Source: Acidimicrobiia bacterium (GTDB lineage Bacteria; Actinomycetota; Acidimicrobiia; Acidimicrobiales; Ilumatobacteraceae). Taken from it: a DNA stretch of 5,874 nt. The position numbers were made by a program, and so were the translations under genes. Every line of letters starts with the position of its first letter. The stretch's first letter is position 1. Of this stretch, positions 1-5,761 are shown piece by piece. The notes below the pieces were generated by a model. The model saw nothing but the letters and a program-made list of their open reading frames with translations, searched no databases and had not been told where the DNA came from. The stretch spans positions 1-5,874 of the forward strand of contig JACDHN010000179.1 in the NCBI GenBank assembly GCA_013821025.1, written 5' to 3'.

Positions 1-924
1 GAACGCCGAGGGGTTCTTCTCCTCGAGTCCGGCGTTGGCCGCCTTGTAGAGCTCATCGACGGGGTAGTCGCACTCGTAACTGCCGTCCTCGGCCGCGGCC
101 GACTCCAAGCAGGCGTCGGTGACCTCGGGCAGCTCGACCTCGGTGAGGTCGACCTGCGACTGCAACCAATGCGGCTGCCAGAAGTTCAACAGCACCGGTG
201 TCTCATCGGCCACGGCCTGTTGGATGGCGGTGATCAGACCCGCTTCGGAGCCGGCGACCACGAACTGCAACGGTAGCTCGAGGTTGGCGATGATCTGTTC
301 GTCGTAGCTGACGTAGCTCGGGTCGCCCATCAGGAACTGACCATCGCTACCCGTTTCTGCGGTCGCGAACAGGCCGGCCAGCTCGGGATCCTTGAACCCC
401 TCCCACGTCGCCAACTCGGGGTGCTGTTCGACGACGAACGTCGGGACGTACCATCCGATCTTGGCAGTCGGGCCCAGCAGGCCGAGATCGATCACCGATC
501 CCTTTTCCTCGACGTAGGTGGCGTAGTCCTCGGCGTGGCCAGACGGCCACACCTCGAGCACGGCGTCGAGATCTCCGGCGTCGAGGCCCGGCCACGTGGC
601 GTTCTCGTCGATGTCGACGAGCTCGACCGACGTGCCGAGTTCGGACTCCAGCACGACCTTGGCGACGTGGGAGTTGACGGCGGAACCGGTCCACGGGTTC
701 ACGGCGAGCGTGATCCCTTCGCCCTCGGCGGGCGCCTCACCCTGCGTCGCCTCTGCCTCGGACGTCGCAGCGGGACCCGTCGCCGCGGGATCGGTCGCGG
801 CGCTCGTGCCGTCCCCAGCGGGGTCCCCGTCGTCGTCACCGCAGGATGTCGCACCGAGCAGTAGCCCGGTCGCTGCCAGCAGTGCCGCTTGCCGTCGCCA
901 TGTCCCCATGATCCCCCCGTTCAT
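1..924 (-). CDS. Glycine betaine/proline-type ABC transporter substrate-binding lipoprotein (OpuAC/ProX family), C-terminus cut by window edge
   Basis: Extracytoplasmic binding protein that would capture a quaternary amine (glycine betaine, choline or similar) and pass it to the permease encoded just upstream. Reading from 924 gives 308 codons, open to the window edge. The N-terminus is lipoprotein-like: WRR, a hydrophobic stretch at about 13-26, then a lipobox-like ATSC with C28 as the likely lipidated cysteine. Residues 29-70 form an acidic and Ala/Thr/Pro-rich linker. The mature domain opens with NPWTGSAVNSHVA (76-88), followed by DAVLEVWPSGH (120-130), GWYVP (157-161) and FWQPHWLQ (248-255), the aromatic-rich pattern of OpuAC domains. 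C272 and C285 may form a disulfide. The visible end, EEKNPSAF, resembles the family's last segment, so probably only a few tens of residues are missing. The start at 924 overlaps the permease stop (ATGA). An in-frame ATG at 909, preceded by GGGGGG at 3 nt, is a credible alternative. The ligand cannot be fixed from sequence. Confidence 0.93.
   Translation of the reverse strand, partial: MNGGIMGTWRRQAALLAATGLLLGATSCGDDDGDPAGDGTSAATDPAATGPAATSEAEATQGEAPAEGEGITLAVNPWTGSAVNSHVAKVVLESELGTSVELVDIDENATWPGLDAGDLDAVLEVWPSGHAEDYATYVEEKGSVIDLGLLGPTAKIGWYVPTFVVEQHPELATWEGFKDPELAGLFATAETGSDGQFLMGDPSYVSYDEQIIANLELPLQFVVAGSEAGLITAIQQAVADETPVLLNFWQPHWLQSQVDLTEVELPEVTDACLESAAAEDGSYECDYPVDELYKAANAGLEEKNPSAF
921..924 (-). 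promoter_or_regulatory. ATGA start-stop overlap, permease to binding protein
   Basis: On the minus strand the binding-protein ATG (924-922) overlaps the permease TGA (923-921). This supports coupled translation and the start at 924. A competing ATG at 909 has a G-rich run (gggggg, 918-913) just upstream. Either start leaves the lipoprotein signal intact. Confidence 0.7.
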
Positions 925-2882
925 GTTCGCCGCGGGTGTGTGCCCCACGATTGCGTGACGCGATCGAGCACGACCGCCAACAGGACAATACTCACCCCAC
1001 CGGCCACGCCCCTGCCGATCTCGGACTTTGTCAGCCCGTACACCGTCTCCAGTCCGAGTCCACCGGCACCGATGAGGGCGGCGATGACGACCATTGAGAG
1101 CACCATCAGGATGGTCTGGTTGATCCCCAGCATGATCGCCCGAGCGGCCATCGGGAGCTGCACCTTGACCAACTCCTGACGGGGCGTGGCCCCGAACGAG
1201 ATCGCCGCCTCCCGCGGTGCGATCGGCACCTGGCGTAGCCCGAGGCTCACGAGCCGGATGCACGGCGGCAGGGCGTAGATGACCGAGGCGACGATGCCGG
1301 GGACTCTCCCGATGTTGAACAGGAAGATCACCGGCACGAGGTAGACGAACGCCGGCATGACCTGGGCGGCGTCGAGCAGCGGGCGCAGCAACCGCTCGGC
1401 GCGGTTCGACCGGCCGACGCAGATGCCGATCGGGACGGCCAAGAGGACGCTGACGGCGATGATCACGAGCACCTGGCTCAACGTGTCCATCGCCAGTTCC
1501 CACGTGCGCAGGGCGGCGATGCCGACGAAGCAGGCGCCGCAGAGAGCGGCCAGGCGCCAGCCGGCACTCGCCCACCCGATGGCGAAGGAGGCGGCGACGA
1601 CCGCCCACCAGGGTGAGTCCACCAACAGATCGCGGACCGGATTGAGCACGTGGAGGGTGAGGAAGTCACTGAACGAGCCGGTGCCGCCGACGACCGGTAC
1701 GCCGGTGCGGAAGTTGTCGTTGACCCACCGGACGGCATCGTTGATCGGCTCGGTGATGTCGATCGTGAACGCCGACGGGAAGTCGTCGGCGCCAGCGCCG
1801 GCGGCGATGATCGCCACTGCCACGACGAGACCGACGGTGACGATGGTCGCAATGTGCGCTCGGCCACGCGCGAACGCGGGCATTCGGCGACGGACTCGGT
1901 CGCCGCGCTTGGCGCGCTCACCGGTGGTGATGCGGTCGAGAGCGACAGCGGCGAACACGATCGCCAGCCCGGGTGCGAACGCCTGGCCGACCTGCACCCG
2001 CTGCAGCCCGCTCAGCACCCTGCCGCCCAGCCCGGCCACGCCCAGCATCGAGGCCAGAACGACGATCGCGAACGCCATCATGATGACCTGGTTCAGGCCG
2101 AGCAGCATCGCCCGCCGGGCCATCGGCAGCTGCACCTTGGCGAGCAGCTGGCGCGAGGTGCAGCCGAACGAGTTGCCAACCTCGGTGGCGACGACCGGCA
2201 CACTGCGCAGACCGTGGCTCGTCAGTCGAATCGCCGGCGGTGTGGCGTAGACGACCGTCGCAATCGCGGCGGCGGGGACGCGGATCCCGAAGGCGACGAC
2301 CACAGGGAGGAAGTAGACGAAGGCCGGCATCACCTGCGCCGTGTCAAGGACCCCGCGTAACCAGCGCTCGGCCCGGTCGCTGCGCCCCGCAAGGATGCCG
2401 AGTGGAATGCCGATCAGCAGAGCGACGATCACGGCGACGAGCATCAGCGCGATCGTGACCATCGTCTCGTCCCAGAACCCGAGCACGCCGCAGCCCGCCA
2501 TGGCCAGCATGCCAACGATGGCGGCGCGGGCCCCGCCGGTGCGCCAACCGATCAGCGCCACGAGGGTGAGCACACCGGGCCAGCGCAGGTGGCGCAGCAC
2601 CCACAGCACGGCATCGTTGGTGGCCGTCAGTGTGTCGGCGATCGGTTCGAAGACACGCGTGAACAACCAATGGTCGCCGTTGTTCTGGACCGTCCAGTCG
2701 TAGACGTCGTCGGACCATGGGCGCACGCGGGCGTCGAGCCACGTCGGCACGCCGTCGCCGATCCAGGCGCCGACCACGCAGATGGTGGCGACCACCACCG
2801 TCGGGATCACGAGCCGGCGCCACCGAACCGAGCGGTCGGACGCCACGGCCGGTGTCCCGACTGCGACAGCGGCGATCGCCAT
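921..2882 (-). CDS. Double-length (fused, duplicated) ProW-type ABC transporter permease
   Basis: Inner-membrane channel subunit of the quaternary-amine importer, 653 residues, about twice a single ProW/OpuAB transmembrane domain. Two complete BPD_transp_1-like halves are visible, roughly residues 22-320 and 343-645, each starting with a hydrophobic segment (about 24-40 and 343-361). The clearest duplicated block is residues 167-293 versus 491-618. Both copies share RS(D/N)RAER, AQVMPAFVY and KVQLPMA. Each half has an EAA-type loop that would dock on the ATPase: ATEVGNSFG (232-240), which is degenerate, and REAAISFGA (557-565), nearer consensus. A single chain could supply both halves of the channel where the classical system uses two copies of one permease. 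The start at 2882 overlaps the ATPase stop by 1 nt (TGATG), and the stop overlaps the binding-protein start (ATGA). Long permeases of this sort also occur in TMAO-type (Tmo) importers, as I recall, so TMAO is a possible substrate besides betaine and choline. Confidence 0.95.
   Translation of the reverse strand: MAIAAVAVGTPAVASDRSVRWRRLVIPTVVVATICVVGAWIGDGVPTWLDARVRPWSDDVYDWTVQNNGDHWLFTRVFEPIADTLTATNDAVLWVLRHLRWPGVLTLVALIGWRTGGARAAIVGMLAMAGCGVLGFWDETMVTIALMLVAVIVALLIGIPLGILAGRSDRAERWLRGVLDTAQVMPAFVYFLPVVVAFGIRVPAAAIATVVYATPPAIRLTSHGLRSVPVVATEVGNSFGCTSRQLLAKVQLPMARRAMLLGLNQVIMMAFAIVVLASMLGVAGLGGRVLSGLQRVQVGQAFAPGLAIVFAAVALDRITTGERAKRGDRVRRRMPAFARGRAHIATIVTVGLVVAVAIIAAGAGADDFPSAFTIDITEPINDAVRWVNDNFRTGVPVVGGTGSFSDFLTLHVLNPVRDLLVDSPWWAVVAASFAIGWASAGWRLAALCGACFVGIAALRTWELAMDTLSQVLVIIAVSVLLAVPIGICVGRSNRAERLLRPLLDAAQVMPAFVYLVPVIFLFNIGRVPGIVASVIYALPPCIRLVSLGLRQVPIAPREAAISFGATPRQELVKVQLPMAARAIMLGINQTILMVLSMVVIAALIGAGGLGLETVYGLTKSEIGRGVAGGVSIVLLAVVLDRVTQSWGTHPRRT
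1029..1412 (-). repeat. Copy 2 of internal duplication in the fused permease gene
   Basis: Codes for permease residues 491-618 and is homologous to 2004-2384. This copy keeps a more canonical EAA loop (REAAISFGA) than copy 1 (ATEVGNSFG), so the two halves may contact the ATPase unequally. Confidence 0.85.
2004..2384 (-). repeat. Copy 1 of internal duplication in the fused permease gene
   Basis: Codes for permease residues 167-293. It aligns without large gaps to the stretch at 1029-1412 (residues 491-618), at protein level and clearly also at DNA level. For example, plus-strand gtagacgaaggccggcat here corresponds to gtagacgaacgccggcat in the other copy, and both contain gccatcggnagctgcacctt. 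The copies have diverged at many third positions and at some residues, so the duplication is old rather than a fresh tandem event. Confidence 0.85.
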
Positions 2883-2884
2883 CA
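2880..2884 (-). promoter_or_regulatory. TGATG stop-start overlap, ATPase to permease
   Basis: On the minus strand the ATPase TGA (2884-2882) shares its A with the permease ATG (2882-2880). This 1-nt overlap fixes the permease start and indicates translational coupling, which would keep ATPase and permease levels matched. Confidence 0.85.
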
Positions 2885-3964
2885 GCGGTCGCCCGTTCCG
2901 TCGATGACGTCGAGAACGTCCTCGCCGGCCACGAGCCGCAGGGCGGCGATGCGGTCGACGCTCCCGACGACGATCCCGTCTTCGTCGATCACACCGACCG
3001 GCAGGTCATGATGGGCGAGCCGGCTCATGACGTCACACACCTTCGTTCCCAACGGGACGCGAGCCGAGAAGCCGTTCGTGCCGGCTCCTCCGGCACCGAT
3101 CAGTGTCATGATCGACTCGACGGCGAGCACGTGAGATCGGGACACGTCGCGCACGAAGTTGCTGACGTACTCGTCGGCCGGCGCACCGACCACCTCGGCC
3201 GGCGTGCCCACCTGAACGAACCGGCCGTCGCGCATGATCGCGATCCGGTCGCCGAGCCGCAGCGCCTCGGACAAGTCGTGGGTGATGAACACCATCGTCG
3301 TGCTGACCTCGCTGCGAAGCCGGATGATCTCGTCCTGCATGTCGCGGCGGATCAGCGGGTCGAGCGCAGAGAACGGCTCGTCGAACAGCAGGATCTCGGG
3401 CTCTGTGGCCAGCGCCCTGGCAAGGCCGACACGCTGCTGCATCCCTCCGGAGAGCTGATCGGGTCTGGCGGAGCCGAGCCCGGCCAAGCCGACGAGGTCC
3501 AGCATCTCCTCGGCCTTCGCTCTCCGGCGCGACTTGTCGACGCCACGCACCTCGAGCCCGAACGCCACGTTGTCGGCAAGCGACCGATGGGGGAGCAGCC
3601 CGAAGTGCTGGAAGACCATGCTCACCCGGTTCCGGCGCACGTCGAGCAGCGTCTCCCCGTCGGCCGCCGTGACGTCGACGCCCCCGATCCGCACGATTCC
3701 CGCCGTTGGATCGATCAGCCGGGTGAGGCAGCGCACGAGCGTTGACTTCCCACTTCCCGAAAGGCCCATCACGACGAACGCCTCGCCGGGTGCCACGTCG
3801 ACGTCGACCTCGCGAACGGCAACGACGTTGCCCGTGGTGGCTTCGAGCTGGCGTCGGGACAGGTCGGCCGACGGGGATCCGACGATCCGTTCTGGCCGCG
3901 GCCCGAAGACCTTCCACAGCCCGCGCACCTCGATCACGCTGTCGGACGTGGCCCCGGCCCCCAT
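2882..3964 (-). CDS. Glycine betaine/proline-type ABC transporter ATP-binding protein (ProV/OpuAA family) with shortened CBS region
   Basis: Cytoplasmic ATPase that powers the importer, 360 residues. All catalytic motifs are present in order: Walker A GLSGSGKST (67-75), Q-loop Q119, signature LSGGMQQR (171-178), Walker B ILLFDEP (191-197), D-loop SALD (199-202) and switch H229. The roughly 30-residue insertion between the first strand (WKVFG, 17-21) and VVAVREV (47-53) is typical of ProV/OpuAA. After about residue 275 there is a CBS-like stretch (VCDVMSRL, then LPVGVIDEDGIVVGSVD) ending at 360. ProV and OpuAA are about 400-418 residues with a tandem CBS pair, so this tail looks like one CBS motif plus remnants. 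The frame stays open upstream to an ATG at 4276, but those extra 104 residues lie opposite the BetA coding sequence and resemble no ATPase. The ATG at 3964 starts just before the conserved IEVRGLWKVFG. There is no Shine-Dalgarno sequence. The gene is first in the operon and divergent from betA. Confidence 0.95.
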   Translation of the reverse strand: MGAGATSDSVIEVRGLWKVFGPRPERIVGSPSADLSRRQLEATTGNVVAVREVDVDVAPGEAFVVMGLSGSGKSTLVRCLTRLIDPTAGIVRIGGVDVTAADGETLLDVRRNRVSMVFQHFGLLPHRSLADNVAFGLEVRGVDKSRRRAKAEEMLDLVGLAGLGSARPDQLSGGMQQRVGLARALATEPEILLFDEPFSALDPLIRRDMQDEIIRLRSEVSTTMVFITHDLSEALRLGDRIAIMRDGRFVQVGTPAEVVGAPADEYVSNFVRDVSRSHVLAVESIMTLIGAGGAGTNGFSARVPLGTKVCDVMSRLAHHDLPVGVIDEDGIVVGSVDRIAALRLVAGEDVLDVIDGTGDR

Positions 3965-3965
3965 C

Positions 3966-3987
3966 GGCCGGAGCTTACGTTCCGGCC
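3966..3987. promoter_or_regulatory. Inverted repeat (7-8-7) directly upstream of the ATPase start in the divergent spacer
   Basis: The arms GGCCGGA (3966-3972) and TCCGGCC (3981-3987) are perfect reverse complements around an 8-nt centre, gcttacgt. The dyad ends one base before the ATPase start codon at 3964. This size and placement suit a dimeric repressor's operator in the shared control region of the importer operon and betA. A short hairpin in a 5' leader is the alternative. No regulator gene is visible, so the binding protein is unknown. Confidence 0.5.
3972..3977 (-). promoter_or_regulatory. Candidate -10 hexamer for leaderless transcription of the importer operon
   Basis: On the minus strand TAAGCT fits the TANNNT form of actinobacterial -10 elements. 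It ends 7 nt before the A of the ATPase ATG at 3964, so transcription would begin at or next to the start codon, giving a leaderless mRNA and explaining the missing Shine-Dalgarno sequence. No recognisable -35 is found at the expected distance. It lies partly within the centre of the 3966-3987 dyad, so a protein bound there would block the polymerase. Confidence 0.35.
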
Positions 3988-4004
3988 ACGACGCGAGACG
4001 TCGA

Positions 4005-4016
4005 GGCGTCGACGCC
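4005..4016. promoter_or_regulatory. 12-bp perfect palindrome upstream of betA
   Basis: GGCGTCGACGCC is its own reverse complement and lies 17 nt before the betA ATG. A second small palindrome, GACGTC, is at 3997-4002. Together with the 3966-3987 dyad they fill most of the 69-bp divergent spacer. It could be an operator, but short GC-rich palindromes built on GTCGAC also arise readily in such genomes, so the call is cautious. Confidence 0.3.
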
Positions 4017-4033
4017 GTCACCGTTGCGCCACG

Positions 4034-5707
4034 ATGGCAGCCGTGTACGACTTCGTGATCGTCGGTGGCGGCTCTGCCGGTTCGGCCCTCGCCAACCGTC
4101 TCAGCGCCGATCAGTCGAATCGGGTGCTCGTGCTCGAGGCCGGGCGTCCGGACTACCGCTTCGACGTCTTCGTCCACATGCCGGCAGCACTGATGTTCCC
4201 GATCGGCAACCGGTTCTACGACTGGAAATACGAGTCCGAGCCCGAGCCGCACATGGGCGGACGCCGGATCTACCACGCCCGCGGCAAGGTGCTGGGTGGC
4301 TCATCGAGCATCAACGGGATGATCTTCCAGCGCGGCAACCCGCTCGACTACGAGCGCTGGGCCGCCGATCCGGGCATGGAGAGGTGGAGCCATGCCCACT
4401 GTTTGCCGTACTTCAAGCGCATGGAGAACTGCCTCGCCGCGCAGCCGAACGACCGGTTCCGCGGTCACGCCGGGCCGCTCGTGCTCGAGCGCGGTGAGGC
4501 GACGAACCCGTTGTTCGGCGCCTTTCTCGAAGCCGTCCAGCAGGCCGGCCACACCGTGACCGATGATGTCAATGGCTACCGCCAGGAAGGCTTCGCCACG
4601 TTCGACCGCAACATTCATCGTGGGAGGCGGCTCAGCGCCGCCGGCGCCTACCTGCATCCGGCGATGGACCGGCCCAACCTCGACGTGCAGTCCCGGGCGC
4701 TCGTCACGCGTGTCGTCACCGACGGCAATCGGGTCACCGGCGTCGAGTACTCGCGCCCTGGACGCCGGCACGAGCGCGTCGACTGCGGTGAGGTCATCCT
4801 GTGCGGCGGGGCCTTCAACTCACCGCAGTTGCTCCAGGTCTCGGGCATCGGCGATGCAGACCACCTTCGCTCCGTCGGCGTGAAGCCGGTGCACCACGTG
4901 CCAGGCGTCGGCGAGCATATGCAGGACCACCTCGAGGTCTACGTGCAGCACGCCAGCACGCAGCCGGTCTCGCTGAACCCACTGATGAAGTGGCGGCATC
5001 GGCCGTGGATTGGCCTGCAGTGGCTGTTCCGGCGCGGGCCAGGCGCCTCCAACCACTTCGAGGCTGGTGGTTTCATCCGCAGCAATGACGGTGTCGCCTA
5101 CCCGAACCTCATGTTCCACTTCCTGCCGATCGCCGTGCGCTACGACGGCTCCGCCCCCGCCGGCGGTCATGGGTACCAGGTGCACATCGGGCCGATGTAC
5201 TCCGATGCTCGCGGCTCGGTGAAGATCACGTCACCGGACGTTCGCGACAAGCCGGCGTTGCGCTTCAACTACCTGTCCACCCTGCAGGACCGTCGCGAGT
5301 GGGTCGAGGCCGTCCGCCACGCCCGCAACATCCTCGGTCAGCCTGCATTCGCTCCGTTCGACGGGGGAGAGCTGTCACCGGGTCCTTCGGTGGCGACCGA
5401 TGAGCAGGTCCTCGAGTGGGTGGCGGGCGATGCCGAGACCGCGCTTCACCCCTCGTGCACCTGCCGGCTGGGCGTCGACGAGATGTCGGTGCTCGACCCT
5501 GCGACGATGCGGGTGCACGGTATGGATGGGATCCGTGTCGTCGACGCCTCGTCGATGCCCTATGTGACGAACGGGAACATCTACGCACCCGTGATGATGC
5601 TTGCCGAGAAGGCCGCCGATCTGATCCTCGGCATCGAGCCCCTGCCCCCGGAACCGGTCGACTTCTACCGGCACTCATCGGAGGCAGGCGACAACGAACC
5701 GTGTTAG
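4034..5707 (+). CDS. betA: Choline dehydrogenase, FAD-dependent GMC oxidoreductase (BetA type)
   Basis: Oxidises choline to betaine aldehyde (and, in known BetA enzymes, on to betaine) using FAD and passing electrons to the respiratory chain. It is 557 residues, matching the roughly 556 of E. coli BetA. The N-terminal dinucleotide-binding motif is GGGSAG (11-16), with E35 (VLVLEAG) as the likely ribose ligand. GMC signature 1 is ARGKVLGGSSSIN (82-94), and signature 2 is GAFNSPQLLQVSGIG (259-273). The BetA-typical segments PDYRFD, MPAAL and ASNHFEAGGFIRS (N340-F347 core) are present. The probable catalytic pair is H472 (ETALHPSCTCRLG) and N515 (TNGNIYAP), with the 43-residue spacing usual in the family. 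No signal peptide is seen. The start at 4034 sits directly before the FAD fold, without a Shine-Dalgarno sequence. The gene is transcribed away from the betaine-type importer, which supports a choline role, but related GMC alcohol dehydrogenases with other substrates cannot be excluded. No betB or betI lies next to it in the window. Confidence 0.9.
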   Translation: MAAVYDFVIVGGGSAGSALANRLSADQSNRVLVLEAGRPDYRFDVFVHMPAALMFPIGNRFYDWKYESEPEPHMGGRRIYHARGKVLGGSSSINGMIFQRGNPLDYERWAADPGMERWSHAHCLPYFKRMENCLAAQPNDRFRGHAGPLVLERGEATNPLFGAFLEAVQQAGHTVTDDVNGYRQEGFATFDRNIHRGRRLSAAGAYLHPAMDRPNLDVQSRALVTRVVTDGNRVTGVEYSRPGRRHERVDCGEVILCGGAFNSPQLLQVSGIGDADHLRSVGVKPVHHVPGVGEHMQDHLEVYVQHASTQPVSLNPLMKWRHRPWIGLQWLFRRGPGASNHFEAGGFIRSNDGVAYPNLMFHFLPIAVRYDGSAPAGGHGYQVHIGPMYSDARGSVKITSPDVRDKPALRFNYLSTLQDRREWVEAVRHARNILGQPAFAPFDGGELSPGPSVATDEQVLEWVAGDAETALHPSCTCRLGVDEMSVLDPATMRVHGMDGIRVVDASSMPYVTNGNIYAPVMMLAEKAADLILGIEPLPPEPVDFYRHSSEAGDNEPC

Positions 5708-5710
5708 TGT
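5705..5710 (+). promoter_or_regulatory. Weak candidate -10 element overlapping the betA stop codon
   Basis: TAGTGT fits TANNNT and includes the betA stop codon TAG. A transcript starting about 7 nt downstream would begin near 5717, where an in-frame ATG exists. The 5711-5741 dyad would then cover the transcription start. No -35 is evident and one hexamer is weak evidence. Read-through from betA is equally possible. Confidence 0.2.
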
Positions 5711-5741
5711 TCCACGATGCGGATGGGTTCCGCATCATGGA
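5711..5741. promoter_or_regulatory. Long imperfect inverted repeat between betA and the corrinoid-like gene
   Basis: The 13-nt arms TCCACGATGCGGA (5711-5723) and TCCGCATCATGGA (5729-5741) pair at 12 of 13 positions, with one C-A mismatch, around the 5-nt loop TGGGT. The inner 8 bp are perfect. As RNA it would form a stable stem-loop just after the betA stop. There is no U-run after it, so a classical intrinsic terminator is unlikely. It may be an operator, an mRNA processing or stabilising hairpin, or an attenuator that sets the ratio of betA to the downstream gene. Confidence 0.6.
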
Positions 5742-5748
5742 TTCGGCG

Positions 5749-5761
5749 TGATGGACCATCA
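5749..5761. promoter_or_regulatory. 13-bp dyad touching the start codon of the corrinoid-like gene
   Basis: TGATGG (5749-5754), A, CCATCA (5756-5761) is a perfect inverted repeat ending at the base before the ATG at 5762. It occupies the place of a ribosome binding site, and no good Shine-Dalgarno sequence is seen. It could influence initiation as a small hairpin or be a protein site, but its 1-nt centre makes a stable RNA hairpin improbable. Confidence 0.3.

Noticed and set aside
421..958. Overlapping plus-strand frames opposite the binding-protein gene
   Set aside because: The minus-strand frame has a lipoprotein signal and OpuAC motifs from 924 to the edge. The plus-strand frames show neither domains nor start signals.
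1357..2250. Long open frame on the plus strand (297 codons) inside the permease gene
   Set aside because: It is antisense to an unambiguous membrane permease. High-GC codon bias opens such frames. The translation is Arg/Thr/Ala-rich with no recognisable domain or membrane pattern.
2717..3745. Plus-strand open frame of 342 codons opposite the ATPase gene
   Set aside because: It is a shadow of the ATPase coding strand: the composition is His/Arg/Asp-rich, there is no family resemblance, and it crosses the permease-ATPase junction.
3965..4276. N-terminal extension of the ATPase reading frame to an ATG at 4276 (104 extra residues)
   Set aside because: It runs antisense through the conserved FAD-binding start of betA, has no ATPase-like sequence, and the family N-terminus matches the start at 3964.
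5711..5741. Intrinsic terminator after betA
   Set aside because: The stem is good, but no T-rich tract follows on the plus strand (attcggcg) and none precedes it that would serve the minus strand, so a terminator call is not supported.
5717..5761. Earlier in-frame start (ATG 5717 or 5723) for the corrinoid-like gene
   Set aside because: The codons before 5762 often end in A or T, unlike the adjacent coding sequence. The segment lies within the hairpin, and the peptide starting at 5762 looks more like the family. It is not excluded if a leaderless transcript starts at 5717.
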